A stretch of DNA of 64,000 bases from Megalonaias nervosa. Lineage: Eukaryota; Mollusca; Bivalvia; Unionida; Unionidae. The notes beneath the pieces were generated by a model. That model was not told the DNA's origin and searched no databases. It saw nothing but the letters and a program-made list of their open reading frames with translations. Position 1 is the first letter of the stretch, and the number at the start of each line of letters is the position of its first letter. Shown here in pieces: positions 1 through 14,400 of this stretch. Made by a program: the position numbers and the translations under genes. Location of the stretch: positions 81,133-145,132 of the forward strand of contig JAECUM010009832.1 in assembly GCA_016617855.1 (NCBI GenBank), given 5' to 3'.

Positions 1-131
1 GAGAATCTATTTGTATTATCAGTTATTGACTCCACTGAACTGTCATGCTGCAGGCAACCTCATTCAGTCCCACAATGCAATGCATACTTGATGTTCATTT
101 ACATGCATAATGTCATAGGGACAATACATAC

Positions 132-356
132 CTCTGTTATGACAGCCTGTTGATTCCCTGGAGTGGCAGCCTGTGGGGTTGACTGGATGTGCTGGACTTG
201 TTCCTGCAGACGTTCCAACTGTTTCTGTAGTTGATCTCTTTCTGTTTCCACATCCTGCTTTTCCTCTTCCACTTCTTCCTTCTCCTCCTCCACTTCCTTC
301 AGTCGTTCTTCATAGCGATCCTTCATTGTGCTTGCATTTTTCTTCAGGGTCTCGTA
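132..356 (-). CDS. FKBP15: FKBP15 exon E20 (Glu-rich coiled coil)
   Basis: 75 codons, phase 0/0. Acceptor TTATTTCTGTAG, donor GTATGTATT. Encodes [19 protein letters not shown], a Glu/Lys-rich heptad stretch, [16 protein letters not shown], then [18 protein letters not shown]. The coiled coil ends here in a Thr/Pro/Gln-rich segment. The rest of the protein (in vertebrates a further helical segment and an acidic tail) would lie left of position 1. Confidence 0.92.
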
Positions 357-3300
357 CTACAGAAATAAAGTGGCTTTGAATTCATTATTATATGTTGGGT
401 ACCAAACTATGTGGACTTTGTGATCAGTACAAACCACAAATTTAAAGATCAAAATGAACAAATATTCATATGTTGAAACAAGTGGACCAGAGTTTGAAAT
501 ATTTTCTGAAAAACTGCTTGTGCAGCAAGTGACTCTGAACCTTTCTTTGTCCTCAATTTTACAATCCTAAGTGCTAGATTTGTACTTGTTCTAATTTTTG
601 CATGCATTCTGTCTTTTACTTTGGTCTTTAACTGACAAACTTCCAAAAGGGTGGTACATATGGTTCACTGTTTTACCATTTTAGTTCTTTCTTCCTGGGA
701 GAGGACTTAGCACCTATTTCTCTAGCAATGATAAATCCAATAATATGTTAAAAGTGTCATTAAAAACTATCAAAACCCCAAAATTCTTTCTTCAATGGAT
801 TATTATTTTGAAGGCCTTTAGCAAGATTGATCATAATTAATATCATATATCTGATTTGTCCTAATTATTTGTACTCAAATCAAGCAGACTAGGGATGCAT
901 TAAAATCATTAATCCAAACTCCCTTGTATATAAATATAAGTTGTTTCTCCCAAGCAATCTGGATACAGGAGATTCCACTGCATTAATCCATTTCTCCATT
1001 GAAGTCCTGGGGGTATGCCATGTAAATTTATGAATAATAGGGATGATGTGGAAGTGTTTTCATATATGTAAATTTGTTTCCATTTTGTAAGTGGTTTATC
1101 ATCAGAGAATGAGGTTATGTACTCTACACTGAATCATGTGAACACCAAAACGTGAAAACATGTGAATATTAATTGTTTAAGTGGCCATGGCAAGGATAAT
1201 TGGTAATGCTGGCAATGTCAATCTGTGAAGCTGGCAGAGAGTTAATTTAATTAGCCATGGAATGGATAACTGGTAATGCTGGCAACAGCAATCTGTGAAG
1301 TTGGAGGAGAGTTGGTTTAACTAGCCATGGCAAGGACAATATAATCTGTGCTATTGGTGGAGAGGTAGTTTAACTAGCCATGGCAAGGACAATATAATCT
1401 GTGCTATTGGTGGAGAGGTAGTTTAACTAGCCATGGCAAGGACAATATAATCTGTGCTATTGGTGGAGAGGTAGTTTAACTAGCCATGGCAAGGACAATA
1501 TAATCTGTGCTATTGGTGGAGAGGTAGTTTAACTAGCCATGGCAAGGACAATATAATCTGTGCTACTGGTGGAGAGGTAGTTTAACTAGCCATGGCAAGG
1601 ACAATATAATCTGTGCTACTGGTGGAGAGGTAGTTTAACTAGCCATGCAAGGACAATATAATCTGTGCTACTGGTGGAGAGGTAGTTTAACTAGCCATGG
1701 CAAGGACAATATAATCTGTGCTACTGGTGGAGAGGTAGTTTAACTAGCCATGGCAAGGACAATATAATCTGTGCTACTGGTGGAGAGGTAGTTTAACTAG
1801 CCATGGCAAGGACAATATAATCTGTGCTACTGGTGGAGAGGTAGTTTAACTAGCCATGGCAAGGACAATATAATCTGTGCTACTGGTGGAGAGGTAGTTT
1901 AACTAGCCATGGCAAGGACAATATAATCTGTGCTACTGGTGGAGAGGTAGTTTAACTAGCCATGGCAAGGACAATATAATCTGTGCTACTGGTGGAGAGG
2001 TAGTTTAACTAGCCATGGCAAGGACAATATAATCTGTGCTACTGGTGGAGAGGTAGTTTAACTAGCCATGGCAAGGACAATCTGTGTTGTTGGTAGAGAT
2101 AATTAAACTAATCATGGCAAGACCAATATGTAATGTTGGTTGAGAGGTAGTTGAACTGGCAATGGCAAGGCCAACCTGTTATGTTGACAAGGGCAATCTG
2201 TGCTGTTTGTAGATGGGTGGTTCAATCTGTCAAGGAAAGGACAATCAATGATTGTTCAACTGTTCACAGCAAGAACACTCTGTGACAGTAAAACTGGCAA
2301 TGGTAAGGGCAATCTGTGCTGTTAATGGATAGGTAGTTTAATTGTTCATGGAAAGGACAATCTATGACAGTTAAATTGGACATGACAAGGACAATCTGTG
2401 CTGTTGTTAGAAATAATTAAACTAGTCATGACCTGGCCAATATGTTATGCTGGTGGAGAGGTCATTTTAACTTGCAATGGCAAGGCCAACCTATGATTTT
2501 GGCAAGGATATTCTGTGCTGTTGGTGGAAAGGTAGTTCAACTGTCAGTGTAAAGGATGACCTGCAATATTGACAAAGACAATTTGTGATGTTAACAAAGA
2601 CAAACTGTGATGTTACAGGGACAATTTGCATTGTTGGTGGAAAGGTAGCTTCTGCTGCATACAAAAAAACAACTGAACAGGAAATAAAAAATATTTAAAA
2701 CTAAATACAGTAAGAATGTAAAAGATAATGCAGAATTTCAAAACTGAAGATACACGTCAAAATAATAGCTTTACTGTTAAGTTAAATATTACAGATTTAA
2801 ATGAAGAAGATCAGCAGACATATCATATCCATTTTTTTTATTGGTGGTAACATTTTTGAAACTAGCAATTTTATATCATGTGATGGGAACATAGTATTTT
2901 CCCAACTGGATTCAACTTATAAATATCTGATATACACTACCTTTTCTTTCCATGCAGCAAGTTCCTCCACCTCACTTTGTAACTCTGCTATTCTCTCATC
3001 ATTGCTGCCACTCTGGGACCTAAGCTGCTGAACCTGCAGTAAGAAAAAAAAAAGCTGAAGCACAGGAAATAGGAGTTACTACATTCAAAGGAACAGGAAA
3101 TAGGAGTTACTGCATTCAAAGGGACTGGAAACAGGAGTTACTGCATTCAAAGGGACAGGAAATAGGAGTTACTGCATTCAAAGGGACTGGAAATAGGAGT
3201 TACTGCATTCAAAGGGACAGGAAATAGGAGTTACTGCATTCAAAGGGACAGGAAATAGGAGTTACTGCATTCAAAGGGACAGGAAATAGGAGTTACTGCA

Positions 3301-6300
3301 TTCAAAGGGACAGGAAATAGGAGTTACTGCATTCAAAGGACAGGAAATAGGAGTTACTGCATTCAAAGGTACAGGAAATAGGAGTTACTGCATTCAAAGG
3401 GACAGGAAATAGGAGTTACTGCATTCAAAGGCACAGGAAATAGGAGTTACTGCATTCAAAGGGTCAGGAAATAGGAGTTACTGCATTCAAAGGGACAGGA
3501 AATAGGAGTTACTGCATTCAAAGGTACAGGAAATAGGAGTTACTGCATTCAAATGGACAGGAAATAGGAGTTACTGCATTCAAATGGACAGGAAATAGGA
3601 GTTACTGCATTCAAAGGTACAAGAAATAGGAGGTAATGCATTCAAAGGTATAGGAAATAGGAGTTAATGCATTCAAAGGGACAGGAAATAGGAGTTACTG
3701 CATCCAAAGGGATGGGAGATATTACATAAGCTTTCATATGACATTTACTTCACATCTTAACATGAATATGTAGACTTGTTTACACTGACTATGCCTGGCT
3801 GTAATTTTAAACACTTGTCCATAGTTTGTCATCATAACTCTCACAGCTGATCCATCTGTAACTTTAATCACCTGTCCATATTTTGCTATCCTAATACAGA
3901 CACCTGGTCCATCTGTAAGTTTAATCACCTGTCCATAGTCTGCCATCCTAACAATGATAGCTGGTCTAATAACAGTTTCAGGAATCACATAAAGCATACT
4001 TGTGATTATATCAAGTGTGGTCAATTCTGTAATCACCCCCCTCCCATACCAAACATAATTTGCGTGAACTGATTGATGCAAGTTCACAATTCTTGGTATA
4101 ATACCTTCAATTCTATTGAGGCAATCTTATCTGTTATTCAGAGTGAAATTAATCGTGTCTCAAGTGATTATAAATCACATGGATTTATTTCTTGTAAACC
4201 GTCCATCATAACATCAGGTTTTACATTACTCACAGACATACTGATGCTTGCTATATCAGATCATTCTAAACCGCTTCTGTTAAAGCACTTAGTAAGTGAC
4301 ATCTGGACAATGAGACACTTTCATTATATAGTTATTAAGAAGCATTTTGCCAACTGCACATGAGTTTATACATTGGTGAAAAATTTAGTTTAGGGTTTTG
4401 CAGATAATGGTACTCTGGTATTATGCAGTTAGTAATGCAAATGATTGTCATAGAAAATGATCACTGCTATTGTCTTGATAATGAAGATGAGCAAACATAA
4501 GCATTATATTTATTGTTATAAATTATTTATCACACACATTTGCTGTAAGGGGTAATGAGTAACAAGATTTTCAATATGTTTGTTGTTGCAGCCATATCTG
4601 ATGTCAAGATTTTTAAGATGGCTGACACGGTGGCCATTTAGGATATCAGATCTGCATAATTTGTTTTTAAAACCAACTAGACAGCATTAGAAGTTTTTTT
4701 GGGAAAACTCCAAGCTGATATGACTTTCCATTTAGGAGGAATAATGATAAAAAGATTTTCATGACGGCCACTGCACCATATTGGATGTTGGAGTGGAACC
4801 AGCTTCATTTATATGACAAACTAGATATTAAAGAAGTTTCTGGTGAAAACACCATGTCAGTATGACTTCCATTTAGGAGGAGTAGTAATAAAAAGACTTC
4901 AAGATGGCCACCACACCATATATTGGATGTCTGAGTGGAATCGTTTGTATTCATGACAAACTAGACATCAATGAAGTTTCTGGTGAAAACACTATGTCTG
5001 CATGACCTTCCATTTAGGAGAAGAAGTGATAACAAAATTTTCAAGACAAATGCCATGGCAGCCATATTTGATGTTACATCAGCACTATTTCCAATACGAT
5101 CAACTGACTCATAAAAAGTCTTTTCAGGAAATCCCCATGTTGATATGACCAGGAGAAGTAGTGACAACAAGATTTTCAAGACAAATGCCAAGGCAGCCAT
5201 ATTTGATGTTACATCAGCACTATTTCCAATACGATCAATTGACTTATAAAAAGTCTTTTCAGGAAATCCCCATGTTGATATGACCAGGAGAAGTAGTGAC
5301 AACAAGATTTTCAAGACAAATGCCATGGCAGCCATATTTGATGTTACATCAGCACTATTTCCAATATGATCAATTGACTCATAAAAAGTCTTTTCAGGAA
5401 ATCCCCATGTTGATATGACCAGGAGAAGTAGTGACAACAAGATTTTCAAGACAAATGCCATGGCAGCCATATTTGATGTTACATAGCACTATTTCCAATA
5501 CGATCAATTGACTCATAAAAAGTCTTTTCAGGAAATCCCCATGTTGATATGACCAGGAGAAGTAGTGACAACAAGATTTTCAAGATGTTTAAGAGGAACC
5601 ATTTCACTTAGGACCAAACAGGTATCACAAGAAGTCTTCTGGTGAAAACCCATGTCGATATGACCAACCCTTGAAAATTGTAGCCATGAGTGACTCGCAA
5701 TTTGTTATGACAACTCGCTAGCCAAAGAAAACCAGGGACAGGACAACGACAATTGTCAACATCGAATATATAATAGGTTCAGGTAAACAAAAAAAACTGA
5801 CATTACATATTTGTCTTTGTTTTAATAATAAAAAATACTTTGGTTTTATTACTTCTCTTTTTAGCATAATAATTGCAGTTTTTACAAAAACATTTACCTA
5901 ACCTATAAATCAGCTACTGCAAGCTTGCGCTTATGTCTGCCCACGTGAAGTTGGCCTGGAGCCGTGAAGTACCATTTGTCGCTGGCTTGACTGGGATTGT
6001 ATATCTCGGCTGGCAGTCTGTTAACAACCAGCTGTAGCAGATCATGCAGGGTGGAAGTGTCTAGAGCCAATCTTTGCTTTAATTCTGTTTACAAAACTGA
6101 ACCCTTGCTCACACAATGCAGTTGAGACAGCAACACAAGCTTGACTTTTAAAAACTTCTAATTATTTAGAATTTTTTAAAAATAGCTATATTAAATATCA
6201 CTGTAAATAATAATTAATAATCCAAACACAGGATACTCAGTGAAGTTGGGGACAAATAAAAGACACTGTGAACACAAAAGAGAAAAGAATAAACTTAAAA

Positions 6301-8359
6301 TGAAGCACGCAGAAACTAACACACAGCACATTATACCCATGTGATGTCTGAGCAGGACAGGGTGCTTGCTGCTGATGCAATCAACCCTTCTGAATCTGAA
6401 CTGATCTGAATATTGCTGAGTTACTTCGGTTCAGATGCGCAGTTGACGATATGCCAAAAGGGGTGGGTAAGCATGTGCCAAATATGCCTCTATGCATGCA
6501 TCTCACCTGCGCATGGCACGCATTCAAGACGTCTAAGTACATTATTATTGTCATTCTAGGTCTATGTTCTTGGCAATCGTGATTCACATCTAAACTGAAA
6601 ACACTAGTCAAATTGATTGCCAGTAAATAAATAATTTTTTAAGAAGTAGATAGGAAATCAAGATTTTTTTTTTAGAAAAATATCACCGTATGAGAGCCTA
6701 CTTGTCATTTTCTGACTTTGCAAATGACATTTTTCCACTCGCAAATTGCGAGCGTGCGAGTGGGATTTTCATGGTTTTATATGACTTTCTGTTCTGAAGG
6801 AAAATAGCAATAAGACTTCCAAGGTGACTGCACTAGTGGTCATATTAGATGTCAGATTGACACCATTTTCATTAAGGATCAACTAGACATTGTAAGAAGT
6901 CTTTTAGAGAAAAGCCCATCCTGATATGAGTCCATTTAGGAAGAATAGTGATAACAAGATTTTCAACATGGCTGCTGTGGCAGCATTACTGGATGTCTGA
7001 GCAGCACCATTTTCATTTAGGACCAACTAGACCTTGAGATGAATGTGTGTGTAGCGTTTCATGGCAATCTTCCAAGTAGTTTAAGAAGATTAGCAATAAC
7101 AAATTTGAGTTAACTGATAGATGGTGGACAACAGGCCATCTCATAAGCTCTTCAGGACACATGGTACTAATTGTATGGAAAAATGGGAACCAGCCTGGAA
7201 ATGGGTGAACATAAAATAGAGTATATATGAGTTTGGCTGGCCAGGATTGGTCAATAATGTAAGTTATTTTTTTAGGAAAAAGAATATTTTGAGAGCTTAT
7301 CCTAGTTGTAACTGAAAAAATAGAGACATTGTTTTATTGATGGAATTTCAGTCCTTTAACAGTCTTGAGCTTGTAACACTCATTAACGAAATTAGCACCT
7401 GACTCTTTGGTTCAGAATTGAAAGTACATGGTTCCAACACATGTAGGTCCAGAAAATGCTGTGGCTCATATCCTTTCCTCTACAAAGAAGCTGACATCCA
7501 GGTTTCATCTATACTGATAAATATAGGTTTGATCATGAGCACTCAGAAATTTAAAGTTACTGAATTTTTAATATCATGGTGTTTGCATAGGTTTACTATG
7601 GGAACTGAATTAGTACCATGAGTCCTTCAGGTCTACGACCAGAAGCGCTAAGTACATCTCACCGTAAAAAAATGAAAATCCCCCAGTTATGAAAATGATC
7701 AGAGTGAGAATTCATCCTCTCTGTGAAAATCCCTGGAGAAATTCACTGCATGTCAACAGCAAAATGTGCAGTATTGAAAAATCCATTATCCAGCAGGTTG
7801 GGTCTTTTAATGGGCATCTAGCAACCTTGTACAAATAGGAAATTTTGCTGTACAAGTAAAATCTTTCTCTTTTACAGGATTTTTAAGCATAATGTGATGG
7901 AAAAATTCTGACTTTTGTGCAATTTAATGAAAATTTTGATTCTGGGCAAATAGAGTATTTGGAAATCTGTCCAAACCTAACCCCCAAAACTGTTGTTAAG
8001 TACCAATAAAATTATATATTACCATACCTTATTCTCAAGCTCTTGTACTTTCTTTTCAAGTTCTGCCTTTTCTTCCTTCACCTCCTGAAGAACTCGATTG
8101 TTTTTCTCTTGGGCTGTGGCCAGTAGCTTGTCACATTTCTCCCTCCACTCTCGAGTGATCTCCTCCTCCATTTGGGTCACCTGTAAAATAAAAAAGAATC
8201 AAATTAGGAAAATACAGTGCATGCCAGGAACTTTCTATAGGTCCATGTTTACAAACATCGGCAAGTTTATTCTGACTGAAATTTAACTTATAAAAATAAA
8301 CCATAAGTCTGCAGTAAAGTAGCTTTATCCACATGCTTTTTTCAGTGATTCCTAAAATC

Positions 8360-8428
<69 letters not shown>

Positions 8429-11400
8429 AAAAAGTGACTTCTTACTTGGCCTCCTTGAACCCCACAGCTCTGAAAATGGTCGTGCACATCTGCAAACCAG
8501 TCCAATTGCATTAAATGTTTGAAGTCTCTGTCGTAATCAGTGTTGACAGAATTACCCAGGCACACAAGTCTGGACAGGTGGGATTACATTCCACCACCTT
8601 GTCCTTGAAATGTTTTGCAATAATACAGTAAATCTTTAAGTTACAACTTATATCTGCACAGATGAAATCTGACACTCATTATTTTTCAATTTGTGCAAAA
8701 TATTTTCTTTCCTAATAATACAAGAATTTGCACAAAAATATAGATGCAGATCCTTAACCATTAGTTATCAATGATCATCAGTCCCTCGATAGGCTAAATT
8801 AGCTAATGCTATTGTACCCTATCATTAGTCCCTGGATAGGCTATAAATTAGCTAATGCTATCGTACCCTATCATCAGTCCCTAGATAGGCTAAATTAGCT
8901 AATGCTATCGTACCCTATCATCAGCCCCTGGATAGGCTAAATTAGCTAATGCTATTGTACCCTATCATTAGTCCCTGGACAGGCTAAATTAGCTAATGCT
9001 ATTGTACACTATCATCAGTCCCTGGATAGGCTAAATTAGCTAATGCTCTCGTACCCTATCATTAGTCCCTGGATAAGCTATAAATTAGCTAATGCTATCA
9101 TACCCTATCATCAGTCCCTGGATAGGCTAAATTAGCTAATGCTATTGTACCCTATCATTAGTCCCTGGATAGGCTAAATTAGCTAATGCTATTGTACCCT
9201 ATCATCAGTCCCTGGGTATGAATAAACAGCAATGGCTATTGTACCCTATCATCAGTCCCTGGGTATGAATAAATAGAGATGGCTTATCATACACTATCAT
9301 CAGTCCCTGGGTATGAATAAGTAGCAATGGCTATCATACCCTATCATCAGTCCCTGGGTATGAATAAACAGGGATGGCTATCTTACCCTATCATCAGTCC
9401 CTCTGTATGAATAAACAGCTATGCCGATCGTACCCTATCATCAGTCCCTGGGTATGAATAAATAGCGATGGCTAAAATACCCTATCATCATTCTCTTGGT
9501 ATGCACAATTAGTTATCACTATCTGAACCTATCATCAGTCCCCAGGAAAGCCCAACAAGCTACAGCTATCTTAGATTATCGTCAGTTCCTAGATAACTCC
9601 AAATAGCTAGTTATCTTACCCTACATCAGTCCCTAGACAAGTCCAAACAGATATACATCAGTCCCTAGGTAAGTCCAAATAGCTAGTTATCTTACCCTAC
9701 ATCAGTCCCTAGGTAAGTCCAAATAGCTAGCTATCTTACCTACATCATTCCCTAGACAAGTCCAAATAGCTAGTTATCTTACCTACATTATTCCCTAGAC
9801 AAGTCCAAATAGCTAGTTATCTTACCCTACATCATTCCCTAGATAAGTCCAAATAACTAGTTATCTTACCCTACATCAGTCCCTAGATATGCCATAAAAG
9901 CTAAAGTTATCTTAGCATATCAACATGATTAGAGAGTCTTCCATCAGTGTCCACTTAAAATGAAATGTATAAAATAAGATCAAATCAGTTAATTTCTCAT
10001 TTAAATAAAATAAGATCAAATCAGTAAATTTCTAACTTAAAATGAAATGTATAAAATGAGATCAAATCAGTTAATTTCTCATTTAAAATGAAATGTGTAA
10101 AATGAGATCAAATCAGTTAATTTCTATCTTTGCAAACAAAAATATATAAATCATTTGACAATTTTCACAAATTTAATATGATATGAACACAAATATAAAA
10201 TTCTATTTATAACAGAATAAAACATACTTTATACAACCCTGAATAGTGATTTCAAGGACTTCTAAGCATGTTAACGGAGTATTTTGTTACAGGAAATTAA
10301 ACCATCTCCATATATGATGTTGTCAACTACCATTCTTCTGCCATTGGATCCACTAAATTTTATACCAATGTTTTGTTTATCATTATTTTGGACAATATAT
10401 AAATAGAAAAAATTCTAAATTTAAACGTTACATATTTTTTAAAGTTGTAATGTAATATATTCCATCAGATAAATTAAAAGAATGTCTGGTAAAATTTAAA
10501 GAATTTTTCAACAAATTTATAAAGATTTTTCAAAACTAAAATCAACTTATTTTAAAATTCAAGGAGTTTTTAAGGCACCCCATCAAATTCAAGGATTGTT
10601 CAAGGTTGCATGAACCATGTGAAAAAACAGCTGTTAATATTAATAACAAATCTTACCTGCTGAGATGAAACACTATCTATGGAAGACTTCTGTTTCCTCA
10701 ACTTTTCCTTCAGGTTCTGAATCTCTCTCTGTAGAAATAGAAAATCTTACTCAATTTTAAATCACTCACTAAAATGTTATAAAATAAGCTGGATTAAAAT
10801 GCATGTCAAGTTGCTTGATTTTTTTAGCAAAATGTTTCTTCAAGAATACTGACCCAATCAAAATACCTTATGAGAACTACTACTCCCTTGCAAATCCAGC
10901 CCTCCCAGATACTACTTTTAGCTAAAGGAAGCTAAAAGTTGTCTGTCGACCTATGTGGTGGTTGTGAGGTATAGCATCAAAAGTTGGAGGAGTTTTTCAC
11001 CTCATAGGAATGTATACTCCATCTAATTTTCAACTTTTATCTTCCTATCTCAACAAAGTTCTGCCTTCACAATTTGCTAACACTTTGTCATCGTCACACA
11101 TTTAGGTACTTGTATGGGGAGCATAAGTGACTGCACATTCAGTCTGGGCTATAATTATTTTGTACACGCAAGTCTCTACCACTTATGAAAACTTATATGT
11201 GTAATTTCATTATGAACAGGTACATGTCGGTGAGTTTCTATTACAAGGCATTCCTAGTAGTGTCCAGGCGCCAACTTCAGTGTGTTTAGTTTGTACAGGC
11301 AGTCTGTGGGCCATTTTCCCTACGGGTAATTGCCTATTAATGGACAGTGTCGCATCTACTTTGTACATATCCATAACGGGTGCCTCAGTTCCCTTTTACG

Positions 11401-14400
11401 TGAAGGATTTTGTGTGTAATGTAGACACTTGTGTACATCTCTGTATTACTTCCACTCTGGTTGGATAAATACAGGTCAGCTTTCTATACACCATTTACTC
11501 AACTGTGTCCTGCTCATGCCTGTTTTTATAGGTGACACTTGAGTCACGTTCATCTGCATAAGCATTCCATCATATTTAAAGTGCATTTTGTCACTCGCAT
11601 GGGCAGCCTATGCAACTTCACAAGATAGGTTTGGGCTACAATATTTATACGTGTGCATGTCCTTATGCCCTTAAGGAACTCCTTGTTTATGTATAATTCC
11701 GTCATGTCTGGTACATAAAGGTGAGTTTCCTTTATCATGGCATCCTTAGCCTTGGAATGCCATGCTTCAATGATTCTTTCTGTACATGCTGTCCTAGATC
11801 TTCCCAACAGGTAGCATTGTAATTCAGATCATTTTCCAGATAATCATTTGGTATAGCTCTATGCTCACACAGTATTCAAACATCACATGTGCAGGCCCAC
11901 ATGTTTATACCTCTCCTCCTTACACGTGGTATTGTAATTATATTTTACTTGTATGCTTCACTGTTTTATTAGACTTCTGTTATCTATTTCTGGGTCAATT
12001 TTTTAAGATTAAGCTCTGCGCTGACATTGCATTCTGAAAGACAGGTGCAGGGCTACAGTTTTATCCAATTTGCTCTTTTTGTCTTACAGATTAGAACTAT
12101 GCCAAAGTGCAGAAACACAGAGCTCAGGATGAAGATGTCACCAGTCTGGATGCTGACCTTTCCTTAGTGTGAGAACATCTGGTGGACAAGGGAGATAAAT
12201 CAACTTACCCTCCAGCCACAAAGCACTGGACATTGACACATTCTGAAACAAGGTCCAGCACCCAAATCACTACCACAGGACTCCGCATATCTGGCAACTC
12301 CTTCTACCTTGCCTCCTCAGGGTTCGACTTGATTCCTAATGTGGAATAGTGAGGGACAGAGCTAACAAACAGCCAATTTCCCTCTCACTCAGCAGGTTAC
12401 ATGGATCAAACATCTCATAACCCATCCCAAACTAACGATCCTAACTATATCCTCCCAACATGGATGGCCTATTTCCATTGCAACTGGCCTAGGCTATAAA
12501 CTAGGGATCAACATCAATATTACAGGCTTCCAATACATCAAACCCAACTTTTGCACACATGTGCAGGGACCAGTCTAACCCTCGTACCATCTTGAGACAT
12601 GATAGTACGATGTCATGAATAGTTCTTCACATTTCAACAGATGTTGCTTTGCAATTTCTCTACACTCTGCCACAAGAAGAGACTATTTACCCAGCAACTG
12701 TCTTGAAGTCGATGTTTCTAATTCAGGGCATTCTATGAGTTTAGTGAGTGACAAACCTCGTCATTCTTTGGCAACTAAGTCTCAAGCATTATACGGGACT
12801 TTAGCCTCACCTCATGCCACCAAGATGATGTTGCTTGTTCTCCAGTGTTTCATCTATTTGACACTATCTGATGGTACAGGAAGATTCAGCCTCCTAAGCC
12901 TCCATTGAGGATGTTTTCCACTTTGACCTCCTCCTCCTACTCCATCAGCAACTTTGACCTCCAGAATCAGCTGATCTTACGATGGAAAGGAAGAGTCTGC
13001 CTTCAATTACTTCTGCAGTCTGGGCGAGTTACAGACATTCTGACCTACCTTCATCATGAGTTCTACCTTTGCCACACATCAGTCTTTAATTTGAAAACCC
13101 CAGCATTTGACAGTGATATCACCGCTTAGGGGATGACAAAGTGAAACTCCATACATATAGACCACATGACCTTGGATGACACTCGGCAGTTAGTGCACAA
13201 TATCTTTGCTGTGGCTTTCATGTTGGACTTTCATCTCTATGGCTATCTTCCAAACTGCAGAACAAAGCTTATCTTCTCCCACTCCAAACACCTCAGGGCA
13301 TGCATTGGAGTTGGTCCCAAGAATAGCCCACGGACTGAATAGAGCCACTCTACACACTTTGGCCAATGCCATAACAGCAGCTACAAATTTACTATTGGTG
13401 ACATGCGACTCAGTGCTCTCTGCATGCACTTTCCTGAAGGACCATCGTAAGTCCAAGCTAAGAGCAAAACCTTTATCCTCTAACCTTCTATTTAATGACC
13501 AGATTGAAGAAGTCCAAACACAAAGGACTGAATTTGTTAGGTAGTAATTTTTCCTACGGTATTATGATTGGGTGCTGTATTTAAAGAAGAAAGGGTGGAA
13601 TACTGTATTAATAACAAGTTATATAAATTTAACTTTTAATAACAAGTATTAACATGTTACAAGGCCTTGGAGTAACTCTGACCGATGCTGAATTTGGCAA
13701 AAACCCTGAAGAACTTATTTGGAAAGTATCAAAGATGACTGGAATAATAAGAATGCTCAAGTTCAAAACAAAATGAGATTCACTAAACAAGATATATATA
13801 GCATTCATATGATCCATATGTGGATGTAGTATGGGAACAGTGTAGTGAAGCCGATTCTAACTGACTTGAAAATAAGTGTCAGAACCGACTAAAACAACAG
13901 ATGTATGCATATTATTTCAAAAGACAAAAATAAAATAAAAAATTGCATGCAAGGTCGCTGTACACCCACCAACACTTCAGATTATATAAAAGATCCATAA
14001 AATGGATATAGATTTCTAGGATTTAAAATAAAAAATAAGCATTTTCAATGAAGTATGGCCAGTCATTTTACGCTGATTTATTTACTGAAAACAGAATAAA
14101 CAAAGTTGATAAAACACACACACACACACACACACACATAACGATACTGAAAACAAACTCTATCTCCTGATTTCCAACATGCTCCACTGTTATGTATATT
14201 TAATTTGCACTGTTTGTTAGTTTTCATTTTTCATTATATGCTAATGTAATGTAACATTGTATGTTGGACATAACCTTGTCCAAAATCAAGTTTATTTTCT
14301 ACTTGATCTGAATTATTGATTTCTTTTTATTCTGTAAACAACTAATACATAGCTAAAATATTCTCTGTGTGTATGGGTTTAAGATCAGGATCATTATTAA

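Noticed and set aside
3734..4087. 117-codon minus-strand frame
   Set aside because: Covers a three-copy 57-bp repeat; no recognisable domain.
4961..5470. 169-codon minus-strand frame with repeating signal-peptide-like [18 protein letters not shown]
   Set aside because: The frame is open only because the 135-bp repeat is a multiple of three; units differ at all codon positions alike and older relatives nearby are full of stops.
13206..13544. Candidate nested host gene of 112 codons
   Set aside because: Resembles a DIRS gag-like fragment and is surrounded by broken frames; treated as a transposon relic.
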